A model generated the notes under the pieces. That model was given only the letters and a program-made list of their open reading frames with translations, was not told where the DNA came from and did no database searches. A DNA stretch of 64,000 bases. Origin: DATJKD01 sp963728295. Lineage in GTDB: Bacteria; Pseudomonadota; Gammaproteobacteria; Steroidobacterales; Steroidobacteraceae. Of this stretch, positions 10,590 to 23,173 are shown in pieces. The stretch covers positions 991,788 to 1,055,787 of the forward strand of contig CAVSKB010000011.1 in assembly GCA_963728295.1 (NCBI GenBank). Reading direction: 5' to 3'. A program made the translations under genes and the position numbers. The number at the start of each line of letters is the position of its first letter. Positions within the stretch are counted from its first letter, which is position 1.

Positions 10590-13500
10590 ATGCGCCTGAC
10601 CAAGATCAAGCTGGCCGGATTCAAATCATTCGTCGACCCGACCTCAGTGTCGTTTCCCAGCAACCTGGTCGGCGTGGTCGGCCCGAACGGCTGCGGCAAG
10701 TCGAACATCATCGATGCCGTGCGCTGGGTGATGGGCGAGATCTCCGCCAAGCATCTGCGCGGCGACTCGATGGCCGACGTCATCTTCAACGGGTCGGGCT
10801 CGCGCAAGCCCGTGGGCCAGGCCTCGGTCGAGCTCGTCTTCGACAACGCCGAGGGCAAACTCGCTGGCGAATATGCGGGCTACTCGGAGGTCTCGCTCAA
10901 GCGCGTCGTCGAACGCGACGGCAACTCTGCCTACTTCCTGAACGGGGCGCGCTGCCGGCGCAAGGACATCACGCAGCTCTTCCTCGGCACCGGACTCGGT
11001 TCCCGCAGCTACGCGATCATCGAGCAAAACATGATCTCGCGCGTCATCGAGGCGCGACCCGAAGACATGCGCGGGTTCCTCGAGGAGGCGGCCGGCATCT
11101 CGCGCTACAAGGAGCGTCGCCGCGAGACCGAGACGCGTATTGCGCACACGCGCGAGAATCTCGAGCGTCTGGGCGATGTGCGCGAGGAAGTCGAGAAGCA
11201 GCTCCGGCACCTGCAGCGCCAGGCAGCCACGGCGCGGCGCTACCAGTCGCTCAAGCAGGAGGAGCGCGAGCTGCAGGCGCAGCTCCTGGCGCTGCGTCTG
11301 CGGGAGGTCGAGACCGAGGCCGGCGCGCGGGCAGCGGTCATGCGCGAGCGTGATCTTGCGCTGCAGTCTGCGCTTGCCGGGCAGCGCTCACTCGAAGCGG
11401 CGATCGAACGCTCGCGTGCCGAGCACATCGTGCACTCCGACCAGCTCTCCGCCGTCCAGGGGCGCTACTACGAGATCGGCGCCGAGATCTCGCGCGCCGA
11501 GCAGGCGATCGAGCATTCGAGGGAGCTGCGCGCCCGTCAGCGCCAGGAGCTTGCGCAACTCGGACTAGCGCTCGAGGAGGCGACCCAGCAGCGGACCCGC
11601 GATGCCGGCCAGGCTGCCGAGCTGGCGGCTGCGCTGGCCGAGCTCGGGCCGGGGCTTGAATCGGCGCGCGGCGCGGAGGCAGCGTCTGCGACGGCGCTCG
11701 GCGTCGCCGACCAGGCCATGCATGACTGGCAGGACCGCTGGGAAACCTTCAATCAGTCGTTGCGCGCGGGTGCGACGACCGCCGAGGCCGAGCGCGTCCG
11801 CGTCGAGGAACTCGACAACCACGTGCGCCGCGTCGTCGCTCAGCGCGAGCGCGCCGGCCGGGAGCTTGCGACGCTGGCCGGGGCGGATGTGGCGGCGCGC
11901 ATCTCCGCGGTCGAGAAGGAGGAAGCAGCGGCGCGAGCCTCGGTCGACGAGGCGCGGCGGCGCGTCGAGGAACTGGTGGTACAGCTCCAGGCCGAGCGGC
12001 AACGGGAGCGCGAGCTCGCGGAGTCGGCGCAGGCCGCGCGTCGCGAGGCGCTCGACACGGAAGGGCGCATCGTCTCGCTCGATGCCCTGCAGCGCGCCGC
12101 TCTCGGGGAGTCGGGCGGGCAGGTGGTCGAATGGCTGGCGGCCAGCGGGCTCGCCGGCCGGCCGCGGCTCGCCCAGCAGCTTACGGTGGATCCGGGCTGG
12201 GAACGGGCGGTGGAAACGGTGCTGGGCGCGTACCTCGAGGCCGTATGCGTCGACTCGATCGACGACGTCGCGGGCGCTGCTGAGCGGCCTGGCCAGCGGC
12301 ACGGTGAGCTTCTTTGCCGCCGCACAGGGTCGCGCCACCACCATGGGCGTACCGAGGGGCCTGCGTGAGCGGGTACGCGGCCCGGCGGGTCTCGACGGCC
12401 TGTTCGAAGGCATCGTCGCCGCCGAAAACCTCAAGCAGGCGCTTGGACTGCGGGCGCGGCTCGCGCCGGGACACTCGGTGATCACGCGCGATGGCATCTG
12501 GATCGGGCCCGACTGGCTGCGCGTGAGCCGCGACCAGGACGAGCACCAGGGCGTCATCGAGCGCGAACAGGCGCTGCGCCACGAGCGAGTGCAGCTCGAC
12601 CAGCTGCAGGAGAGGCAGCGTACGCTCGATGCCGCGCTCGACACCCTGCGCCAGCAGCTGCACGCGATGGAGGACCTGCTCGCCGATGCGCAATCGCTGG
12701 TGGCTGCGAGCGGCGCGGCGCATCTGGAGCTCCGTGCGCAGCTCGACGGACTCCGCGCCCGGACCGAGCAGCGCAACGACCGTGCCACCGCGCTCGGCGC
12801 GCAGATCGCCGAGCTTGACCACGAGCTGGCGGCGGCGGAGTCCGGCGCGCGCACGTCACGCGAACGGTCGGCCGATGCTGTGGCCGCAATGGCCGAGCTC
12901 GATGCACGACGCAGCGCGCTCGAAGGCGAGCGCGACAAGCTGCGGCGTCAGCTGCTCGCCGCGCGCGACAAGGCTGCGCAGGATCGCGCGATGGCGGGCG
13001 AAGTGGCGATACGTGTCGAGTCACGACGAACCGGCCACGAGTCTCTGCTCGCAGGCCTGGCCCGGCTCGACGGACAGATCGCGCAGCACGAGGCGCGGCG
13101 CATGGACCTGGAGGCGCAGCTGGGCGCGGGCGAACAATCGGAGGCCGCGCTCCGCAGCGGGCTCGAGGAGCGCCTCGGGCGGCGGGTGAGCATCGAGCAG
13201 GATCTGGGGGCGGCGCGACGCTCCATGGAAGCCGTCGATGCGCGGTTGCGGGAGCTCGACGAGCAACGTGTGGTCGCGGAGGGGCGGGTCGGCGAGGCGC
13301 GCGAGCTGCTCGACGGCGTGCGGTTCTCCGTGCAGGAGCTGAGGGTCCGTCGCGAGACGCTGCTCGAGCAGTTTGCCGCAACGCGCGCCGACCTCGCGCA
13401 GACGACGGCCGGGCTGACGGCGGAGGCCACCGTCGCGGACTGGGAAGTGAGACTCGGCGAGACCGGTGAGAAGATCGAGCGGCTTGGCCAGGTCAACCTG

Positions 13501-14097
13501 GCCGCGATCGACGAGTTCAGGGAACAGTCCGAGCGCAAGGAGTATCTCGACCGGCAGCATGCGGATCTCACCGATGCGCTTACGACGCTCGAGGATGCCA
13601 TCCGCCGCATCGATCGCGAAACCAAGAGCCGCTTCCAGGAAACCTTCGACCGGGTCAATGCGGGGCTCAAGGAAAAGTTCCCGCGGCTCTTCGGTGGCGG
13701 CCACGCCTACCTCGAGCTTGCCGGCGAGGACATACTCGATGCGGGTGTGGCGATCATGGCGCGTCCGCCCGGCAAGCGGAACAGCTCGATCAGCCAGTTG
13801 TCCGGCGGGGAGAAGGCGCTGACGGCTGTCGCACTCGTGTTTTCGATCTTCGAACTGAACCCGGCGCCGTTCTGCCTGCTCGACGAGGTCGACGCACCGC
13901 TCGACGAGAACAACGTCGGACGTTTCTGCGACATCGTCCGTGACATGTCGAGCCGGGTGCAGTTCGTATTCGTCACGCACAACAAGTCGACGATGGAGCT
14001 CGCCAACCAGCTCCTCGGCGTGACCATGAACGAGCCCGGTGTATCGCGGCTGGTCGCGGTCGACGTCGACGAGGCCGTGCGCATGGCGGCGATGTGA
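10590..14097 (+). CDS. smc: Chromosome segregation protein SMC (one frameshift)
   Basis: SMC is a condensin ATPase that organises and segregates the chromosome. ATG 10590 starts MRLTKIKLAGFKSFVDPT. Walker A (GPNGCGKSN) is at residues 31-39. Long Arg/Glu/Ala-rich coiled coils flank a hinge (about 12120-12500). The C-terminal head has LSGGEKALT (around 13799) and Walker B CLLDEVDAPLDE (around 13875). One extra G near 12270 breaks the frame; corrected, the protein has about 1168 residues, the usual size. zipA starts 5 bp after the TGA, and smc-zipA-ligA is a common gammaproteobacterial order. Confidence 0.96.
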
Positions 14098-14101
14098 ACC
14101 A

Positions 14102-15002
14102 ATGAACGAGCTGCGCTGGATACTGCTGATTGCAGGGCTCGCGCTGATCGTCGCGCTGTATCTGGTGGGCTCCCGCAACCGGCAGCGCAACCCGCGTCGA
14201 GTTCGAGCGGCCGACACGGGTGGATCCTCCGCGCCCCGCACCCCCCGAGGAAGCGTCGCGGCTGGAGCCGCGCATGTCGCTCGACGAGGTGGATGCGGAC
14301 CTTGGGACGGCTCCGCAGGATGACGACGTCATCCCCGAGCCGCCGCGGGCAGCGGTGACGCCGCCCGTGCGTCGCGAGCCCGCGCTCGGCGCGCGGCCCG
14401 AGCCGCCCATGTGGCCGGAGACCGCGATCCGACCCGAGCCGGGGTTGCGGAGCGAGCCGCTCGTTCGTCCGGGCGGCGGTGCACGCGACACGGGCGCGCC
14501 GCGCGAGGCATCCGGGCTGCGCCGCGAAGACGCTCCCGCACGCGCAGAGCCGCGCCCCGCAACGGCGCCCCGATCGCCTCAGAAGATCGTCGCGATACGA
14601 GTCACGGCCGCGCATCCGACCCGTTTCGACGGCGCACTCCTGCGCGAGGTGGTGACTGCGGCGCGCTTCACCCATGGCCGTTACGACATCTTCCATCGCC
14701 TCGACCCGGACGGACGCCCGATCATGAGCCTGGCGAGCCTGCTCGAGCCTGGCACCTTCGATCCGGCGAAGATGGATACTGCGGCCTACCCGGGGATCGC
14801 GGTCTTCACCGTCATGCCGGGACCGCTACCGGCCGCGCGCGCCTTCGACGAGCTTCTCGAAACGGCGCGAGCGATGGCGAATCGCCTGGGCGGGCAGCTG
14901 CAGGACGATCGCGGCGCGCCGCTTAGCGTCCAGAGGGTATTCAAGCTGCGCGAGGAAGTCGTCGCTTTCGAACGCACCCTCGGGTCCGCAGGCGGCGCCT
15001 GA
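14102..15002 (+). CDS. zipA: Cell division protein ZipA (one frameshift)
   Basis: ZipA anchors FtsZ to the inner membrane. ATG 14102 gives MNELRWILLIAGLALIVAL, a single N-terminal membrane helix, followed by a Pro/Arg/Glu-rich linker (about residues 30-160). The C-terminal FtsZ-binding domain starts QKIVAIRVTAAHPTRFDG and includes FHRLDPDGRPIMSLASL and YPGIAVFTVMPGP. One inserted C near 14196 shifts the frame just after the membrane anchor. It lies between smc and ligA, which supports the call. zipA is restricted to gammaproteobacteria and so helps place the organism. Confidence 0.9.
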
Positions 15003-17045
<2,043 letters not shown>

Positions 17046-17056
17046 GTCCCGAGCCG

Positions 17057-17980
17057 ATGCTCGGCTACGCGATTCGACGCCTGGCGAGTGCGCTGCCCAC
17101 CCTGCTCGCGATCGTCACCGCAGCCTTCTTCCTGATGCGGCTCGCACCCGGCGGCCCCTTTGACGACGAGCAGACGCTGTCGCCGGAGGTGGCTGCGAAT
17201 CTCGAGGCCGCGTATGGGCTGGACCAGCCGGTCCTCGTGCAGTATCGAAACTATCTCGGCGGGCTGCTGCGTGGCGATCTCGGGCCCTCATTCCGCTACA
17301 AGGACTTCGACGTGTCCGAGCTGATCGCGCAGGGTCTGCCCGTGACGGCGAGTCTGGGCGCGGCCGCACTCCTCCTGGCAGTGATCGCCGGGGTGCTGCT
17401 CGGTATGCTGGCCGGCCAGCGCCGCAACCGCGCCGCCGATCACGTCGTGATGAGCGCCGCACTTGTCGGCATCGCCGTGCCGAACTTCGTCGTGGCGCCG
17501 CTGCTCGCTTTCGTCTTCGGCGTCCTGCTCGGGTGGCTCCCCGTCGGAGGCTGGGAATCCGGCGAGCTGAGTTACGCCGTCCTCCCTGTCATCACGCTGG
17601 CGCTGCCATTCGTCGCGTACATCGCGCGTCTGACCCGGGGCAGCCTGCTCGAAGTCCTGCAGTCGCCCCACATCCGCACCGCTCGCGCGAAGGGCCTCCG
17701 CGAATCGCGGATCCTCTGGCGTCATGCGTTCAAGCCCACGATCCTGCCGGTCGTGAGCTTCCTGGGGCCCGCAGCCGCCGCACTTCTGACCGGCTCACTC
17801 GTCGTGGAGCAGGTATTCGGCCTGCCGGGCGTCGGCCGCTATTTCGTCCAGGGCGCGGTCAACCGCGATTACACGCTCGTGATGGGGATGGTCGTGTTCT
17901 ACGCGGTGCTCATCGTGGGGCTCAACCTGCTCGTCGACCTCGTCTACGGCTGGCTCGATCCGAGGATCCGCCATGAATGA
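17057..17980 (+). CDS. oppB: Oligopeptide ABC transporter permease OppB
   Basis: Inner-membrane permease of a peptide ABC transporter, 307 residues. It has the OppB N-terminus (RLASALPTLLAIVTAAFFLMRLAPGGPF split across the first membrane helix), then LRGDLGPSFRYKDFDV, which is typical of OppB. The EAA-type loop reads THRA/ARAKGLRESRILWRHAFK. Six membrane segments are visible. It overlaps oppC by 8 bp and heads an oppBCDF set. No substrate-binding protein (OppA) is encoded in the window. Confidence 0.92.
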   Translation: MLGYAIRRLASALPTLLAIVTAAFFLMRLAPGGPFDDEQTLSPEVAANLEAAYGLDQPVLVQYRNYLGGLLRGDLGPSFRYKDFDVSELIAQGLPVTASLGAAALLLAVIAGVLLGMLAGQRRNRAADHVVMSAALVGIAVPNFVVAPLLAFVFGVLLGWLPVGGWESGELSYAVLPVITLALPFVAYIARLTRGSLLEVLQSPHIRTARAKGLRESRILWRHAFKPTILPVVSFLGPAAAALLTGSLVVEQVFGLPGVGRYFVQGAVNRDYTLVMGMVVFYAVLIVGLNLLVDLVYGWLDPRIRHE

Positions 17981-18866
17981 GGCGGTGGCCCGCCCCTTGC
18001 GGGTGGAGCGCGGAGGCGACGGGTTGTGGTCGGCCGCGTGGCGCCGGCTGCGAGCCAATCGCGCCGCCGTTCTCGCCGCGGCTCTACTGGCGGGCGTCGT
18101 AGTCGTCGCGGCGCTCGGTCCATGGGTGAGCCCGCACGATATCGAGAGCGTGGACTGGTCGCTCTCGCCGCTAGCGAGCCCGCCGTCGCTCGCGAACGGC
18201 CACTGGTTCGGGACCGACGCCAACGGTCGCGACCTCTTCGTCCGTGTCTGGGCCGGCACCCGCGTGTCGCTGCTGGTCGCGCTGCTTGCGAGTGTCGTGA
18301 GCCTCGTGATCGGCGTCGCCTGGGGCGCGACCGCCGGGTACCTCGGCGGCCGCGTCGACGAAGGGATGATGCGGTTCGTCGATGTTCTCTATGCACTTCC
18401 CTACATGTTCTTCGTCATCGTGTTGACCGTCGTGTTCGGCCGCAGCCTGTGGCTCATCTTCGTGGCGATCGGCGCGGTCGGGTGGCTCACGATGGCCCGC
18501 ATCGTGCGCGGCGAGGCGCTCGCTCTGCGCAGCCGTGGATTCGTCGACGCCGCGATCGCACTCGGGCTGCCGGCACATCGCATCATCGCGCGCCACATCG
18601 TGCCGAACCTGCTCGGCACCGTGGTCGTGTACGCCACGCTCACGATGCCGCAGCTCATCCTCTTCGAGAGCTTCCTGAGCTTTCTCGGGTTGGGCGTACA
18701 GGAACCGCTGACCAGCCTGGGCCGGCTCGTCGCGGAGGGCGCGCTCGGGATGGAGCGAGCGCCCTGGCAGCTTCTGTTTCCGTGTGCGGTGCTTGCCTCA
18801 ATCCTGCTGTCGCTCAACTTCCTGGGCGACGGACTCCGCGATGCGCTCGATCCGCGAGTGAGCTGA
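17973..18866 (+). CDS. oppC: Oligopeptide ABC transporter permease OppC
   Basis: Second inner-membrane permease, 297 residues. An N-terminal OppC_N region includes a membrane helix ([18 protein letters not shown]) and a periplasmic part with [19 protein letters not shown], a DppC/OppC hallmark. The BPD_transp_1 domain carries the conserved loop [19 protein letters not shown], and the C-terminus is [13 protein letters not shown]. It overlaps oppB by 8 bp and ends 1 bp before oppD, so translation is coupled. Confidence 0.92.
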   Translation: MNEAVARPLRVERGGDGLWSAAWRRLRANRAAVLAAALLAGVVVVAALGPWVSPHDIESVDWSLSPLASPPSLANGHWFGTDANGRDLFVRVWAGTRVSLLVALLASVVSLVIGVAWGATAGYLGGRVDEGMMRFVDVLYALPYMFFVIVLTVVFGRSLWLIFVAIGAVGWLTMARIVRGEALALRSRGFVDAAIALGLPAHRIIARHIVPNLLGTVVVYATLTMPQLILFESFLSFLGLGVQEPLTSLGRLVAEGALGMERAPWQLLFPCAVLASILLSLNFLGDGLRDALDPRVS

Positions 18867-18867
18867 G

Positions 18868-19842
18868 ATGGCGGCAGCCCCCTCCCTGCTTGGGCTCGAC
18901 GATCTGTGCGTCGACTTCACGACGGCGCAAGGCACGCAGCGCGCCGTGCACGGGGTCTCGCTCACGGTCGCTGCCGGTGAGTGCCTGGCGGTGGTCGGTG
19001 AGTCGGGCGCGGGGAAGTCGCAGACCTTTCTCGCCTGCCTGGGGCTCCTTGCTTCCAACGGACGTGCGGCCGGCTCGGCGCGGTTCGCGGGTGACGAGCT
19101 GATCGGTGCGGACGCAGACGCGCTGAACCGGATCCGCGGTACGCGCATCACGACGGTTTTCCAGGACCCGATGAACGCGTTGACGCCGCACATGACCGTG
19201 GGTGCGCAACTCATCGAGGTGCTGACCGCGCACGACCTTGCGGGCGAGCGCGAAGCGCAGTTGCGCGCGCTCGAGGCGCTGCGCCGCGTCGGGCTGCCGG
19301 ACCCGGAGCTTCGCCTCCGGCAGTATCCGCACGAACTCTCGGGCGGACAGCGTCAGCGCGCGGTAATCGCGATGGCGCTCATGGCGGAGCCAGCGCTCCT
19401 CATTGCGGACGAACCGACCACGGCGCTCGACGTCGCGTCGCAGGCGCAGGTATTGACGCTCCTCGCCGGTCTGCGCGCCGGGGGGCTCGCAATCGTGCTG
19501 ATCACCCACGACCTGGGGCTCGTCGCTGGCCTGGCCGATCGGATCGCGGTGATGTACGGAGGCCGCGTGGTGGAGGAGGGGCCGGCGGACCGGCTGCTCG
19601 CAGCACCCGCCCACCCTTATACCGCGGCGCTCGCCCGCTCGGTTCCGCACGCGAACGCGGCATTCGGCCGGCCCCTTGTGGCGATCGATGGTCAGCCGCC
19701 GCGACCGGGGGAAACGCTTCCGGGCTGCGCGTTCGAGCCGCGCTGCCCGGTGCGCATCGCGCGCTGCAGCGTGGACCGGCCAGAGTTGCGCGCCTCGGGA
19801 TTGCACGCGACCGCCGCCTGTCACCTGGTGTCGCCGCCATGA
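18868..19842 (+). CDS. oppD: Oligopeptide ABC transporter ATP-binding protein OppD
   Basis: Cytoplasmic ATPase of the transporter, 324 residues. Walker A is GESGAGKSQ at residues 44-52, the signature is [15 protein letters not shown], and Walker B is [13 protein letters not shown]. The C-terminal oligopeptide/dipeptide domain has the expected Cys-bearing tail ([16 protein letters not shown]). It overlaps oppF by 4 bp (ATGA). Confidence 0.93.
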   Translation: MAAAPSLLGLDDLCVDFTTAQGTQRAVHGVSLTVAAGECLAVVGESGAGKSQTFLACLGLLASNGRAAGSARFAGDELIGADADALNRIRGTRITTVFQDPMNALTPHMTVGAQLIEVLTAHDLAGEREAQLRALEALRRVGLPDPELRLRQYPHELSGGQRQRAVIAMALMAEPALLIADEPTTALDVASQAQVLTLLAGLRAGGLAIVLITHDLGLVAGLADRIAVMYGGRVVEEGPADRLLAAPAHPYTAALARSVPHANAAFGRPLVAIDGQPPRPGETLPGCAFEPRCPVRIARCSVDRPELRASGLHATAACHLVSPP

Positions 19843-20564
19843 CGGTTCCCTTGCTGGCAGTGGAGAGGTTGAGCGTCGACTATCTGCGTTCGGGGTTCCA
19901 GCGCGCGCGCGCTCGCCGCCACCGCGCTCTCGACGGCGTGAGCTTCGAGGTCGCGGAAGCGACGGCGCTCGGCGTCGTGGGCGAATCGGGCAGCGGCAAG
20001 TCGACGCTCGCGCGCGCGGTGCTGCGGCTGGTGAGACCGAGCGCCGGCCGGATCCTCTGGCGGGGGGAGCGGTTCGACACCGCCCGGCGCGCGCGCCTCG
20101 CTGCGATCCGGCGCGAGCTTCAGGTCGTGTTCCAGGATCCGTTCGGCAGTCTCGACCCGCGCATGACCGCCGCACAGAGCGTCTACGAGGCGCTCGAGGC
20201 GCTGGAAGGCGTGCGCGACGCTCCGGCCGCGCGCCGCCGAGTCGACGCGGCGCTGGAAGCCGTCGGCCTCGATCCGGGGCTGGGGCGGCGCTATCCGCAC
20301 CAGCTCTCCGGCGGACAGTGCCAGCGTGTTGCGATCGCGCGCGCGACGATCTCCGAGCCGCGCCTGCTCGTGTGCGACGAGGTCACCAGCGCGCTCGACG
20401 TGTCGGTACAGGCACAGATCATCAACCTGCTGCTCGAACTGCGCGCACGGAGCGGCATGGGGCTGATGTTCATCAGCCACAATCTCACCCTGGTACGGAT
20501 CCTCTGCGAGCAGGTGATCGAGCTGCGCGCGGGACGCATCGTACGACCCGGGAGCGCGCAATGA
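19839..20564 (+). CDS. oppF: Oligopeptide ABC transporter ATP-binding protein OppF, short form
   Basis: Second ATPase of the transporter. Walker [10 protein letters not shown] is at residues 48-56, the signature is [14 protein letters not shown] (Cys where Arg/Lys is usual), and Walker B is [13 protein letters not shown]. It has only 241 residues because the C-terminal oligopeptide domain with its Cys motif is missing and the protein ends [14 protein letters not shown]. The stop overlaps the next start (ATGA), so the short form seems genuine and not an indel product. It could work as a heterodimer with OppD. Confidence 0.88.
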   Translation: MTVPLLAVERLSVDYLRSGFQRARARRHRALDGVSFEVAEATALGVVGESGSGKSTLARAVLRLVRPSAGRILWRGERFDTARRARLAAIRRELQVVFQDPFGSLDPRMTAAQSVYEALEALEGVRDAPAARRRVDAALEAVGLDPGLGRRYPHQLSGGQCQRVAIARATISEPRLLVCDEVTSALDVSVQAQIINLLLELRARSGMGLMFISHNLTLVRILCEQVIELRAGRIVRPGSAQ

Positions 20565-21789
20565 CGGGGCGCCCGCTGGCGGGCGTGACAGTGGTGGACC
20601 TGACGAGGGTGCTCGCCGGGCCGTGGGCGACGCAGATGCTCGCCGACATGGGCGCCGAGGTCATCAAGATCGAGCGGCCGGTCGTCGGCGATGAAACGCG
20701 ACACTGGGGGCCGCCCTGGATCAAGGACGCGCAGGGTCGCGAGACCACCGAGTCCGCTTATTTCTCTCGACCAACCGCGGCAAGCGCAGCGTGGCCATCG
20801 ACCTCGCGACCGCCGAGGGGCAGGCGCTCGTTCGCAGGCTGGCCTCCGGTGCCGACGTGTTCGTCGAGAACTTCAAGGTAGGCGCGCTCGCGCGCTACGG
20901 CCTCGACTACGACACACTGGCACCCGATAACCGGCGCCTCGTCTACGTATCGATCTCGGCGTTCGGTCAGGACGGACCGCAGGCCGACGGTCCCGGCTAC
21001 GACGCGATGATCCAGGCGATGGGCGGCCTGATGAGCATCACCGGCGTGCCGGACGGCGAGCCAGGAGCCGGCCCGCAGAAGGTCGGCGTCGCGGTTGCCG
21101 ACCTGATGTGCGGCATGTACGCGATTGCCGGGATACTCGGTGCGCTGCACGAGCGGCACCGGTCGGGTCGCGGGCAGTACGTCGATCTGTCGCTCCTCGA
21201 CACGCAGGTCGCATGGCTTGCGAACCAGAACCTGAACTACCTGGTATCGGGCACGGTACCGCGCCGGCGCGGCACGGCGCATCCGAACATCGTGCCGTAT
21301 CAGGCCTTCGCAACGGCCGACGGCCACGTGATGATCGCGGTCGGCAACGATGCGCAGTTCGCGCGCTTCTGCGCCGCGACGGGACTCGCGGCGCTGGGTG
21401 ACGATCCGCGCTACTCGAGCAATGCACGACGCGTGGTGAACCGCGATCAGCTCCTGCCTGCGGTCGCCGCGGCGCTCGCGCAGCGATCCACCGCTCACTG
21501 GCTGAAGGTCCTGCGAGACGCGGATGTGCCCTGCGGGCCGATCAACGATATCGCCCAGGTGTTCGCCGAGCCGCAGGTGCGTCACCGCGGCATGCGCATC
21601 GACCTGCTGCATCCCGCGGCAGGCAGCGTGCCTGGCGTACGGAATCCGATTCTTTACTCGCGCACCCCGATGAGCTACGAGCGCGCTCCGCCGCTCCTCG
21701 GTGCCGACACCGATGCCGTGCTCGGCGAGCGCGCGGGGCTCGACGCCGAGAGCCTCGCGGATCTGCGTCGCCGCGGGGTCATCGGCTGA
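20561..21789 (+). CDS. CaiB/BaiF family CoA-transferase (one frameshift)
   Basis: Family III CoA-transferases move CoA between carboxylic acids through an aspartyl-CoA intermediate. The N-terminal block [20 protein letters not shown] and [18 protein letters not shown] are typical. After a one-base deletion near 20765 the other frame continues [37 protein letters not shown] and [19 protein letters not shown]. The Asp of VDLSLLD corresponds to the family's catalytic Asp. The corrected length is about 409 residues. It is translationally coupled to oppF, an unusual pairing. The substrate cannot be read from the sequence. Confidence 0.88.
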
Positions 21790-21819
21790 CGCAACCGTGC
21801 GCCGGACTCGGGCTCAGGC

Positions 21820-21825
21820 GATAAT
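21820..21825 (+). promoter_or_regulatory. Possible -10 element upstream of alaA
   Basis: GATAAT at 21820-21825 lies 29 bp before the chosen alaA start and just after the CoA-transferase stop. No clear -35 box was found. Confidence 0.35.
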
Positions 21826-21854
21826 CGGCACCCGATCGATCGATGGAACCGCCG

Positions 21855-23133
21855 ATGTCGAAGAGCACACTTCGCCCGAGCCCGATCCTCGCCAACGTCC
21901 GCTACGAGATCCGCGGCCGGCTGGCCCGTCGCGCACACGAAATGGAGCGGCTGGGCTACGACATCATCTCGCTCAACATCGGCAACCCCGGCGCCTTTGG
22001 TTTCCGCACGCCTGAGACCATGCGCCTGGCGATGATCGAGAACCTGCGCTCCGCGGAAGGGTATTGCCACCAGAAGGGGATCTTCCCGGCGCGTGAAGCC
22101 GTGGTCATGCAGCAGCAGGAGCGTGGGGTGCGCGGTGTTACGGCGGAGGAGGTATTCATCGGTAACGGCGTCAGCGAACTGATCGATCTGGTGCTGCGCG
22201 CTCTGCTCGCGACCGACGACGAGGTGCTCGTGCCGAGCCCGGACTATCCGTTGTGGACCGCAGCCGTCAACCTGAATCGCGGCCGCGCGGTGCACTACCC
22301 GTGCCGACCCGAGTACGGGTTCGTGCCCGATCCCGCGGACATCGAGGCGCTCGTCACGCCACGGACGCGCGCCATCGTCGTGATCAATCCGAACAACCCG
22401 ACCGGTGCGGTGTACCCCGCAGCGGTGCTCGAATCCATCGCGGCCATCGCCGAGCGGCACCACCTCGTCGTGCTGGCAGACGAGATCTACGACCAGATGA
22501 CCTATGAGCAGGCGGCCTTCGTGCCGATGGCGACCCTGGTGCATCACACGCTCTGTGCCACCATGAGCGGGCTCTCAAAGGTGTACCGCGCCTGCGGTTA
22601 CCGCGTGGGCTGGGCCTCATTCTCCGGCGATCTCGAGCATTCGCGCGAGTTCCTCACGGCGCTCGAACTCCTGTTCTCGCTGCGCCTGTGCAGCAACGTG
22701 CCCGGGCAATGGGCCGTGCAGACCGCACTCGGCGGCTACCAGAGCATCCGCGAGCTGGTTTCCCCCGGCGGACGCCTCTACGAGTCGCGTCGCGCCATAC
22801 TCGAGGCGGTCGCGCGCAGCCGGTTTCTCGAGCTGACGCCACCCATGGGCGCGCTGTACGCGTTCATCGGCGTGCGCCGCGACCGGCTGCCGACATTTGA
22901 CGATCAGGAGTTCGCGCTCGACCTGCTCGAGCACAAGCATGTGCTCGTCGCGCCAGGTTCGAGCTTCAACGTCCCGTACCGGAATCATTTCCGGATCACG
23001 AACCTGCCCGGAGCCGCAGGTGCTGGGGCAGGTGTTTGCGCGGATAGAGGAGTTGCTCGAGAGCTATGCCGCGGGCGAGCGGCCTGCGGCCCGGCACGCG
23101 CCGGATTTGCACCTGGTCGACGGCACCCGGTGA
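21855..23133 (+). CDS. alaA: Glutamate-pyruvate aminotransferase AlaA (C-terminal frameshift)
   Basis: PLP-dependent transaminase forming alanine from pyruvate and glutamate. Strong similarity to E. coli AlaA throughout: LNIGNPGAFGF, EVFIGNGVSELIDLVLRALL, SPDYPLWTAAVNLNRG, INPNNPTGAVYP. The PLP lysine lies in MSGLSKVYRACGYRVGW (Lys 242), followed by TALGGYQSIRELVSPGGRLYE. An inserted C near 23017 breaks the frame; the true end is PEPQVLGQVFARIEELLE to TGA 23131-23133. I prefer ATG 21855 (GGAA 7 bp upstream) over ATG 21843. The corrected length is about 425 residues. Confidence 0.93.
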
Positions 23134-23173
23134 TCGCTTGTCGAGATAGGCGACGTAAGGCCTTGATATTACT

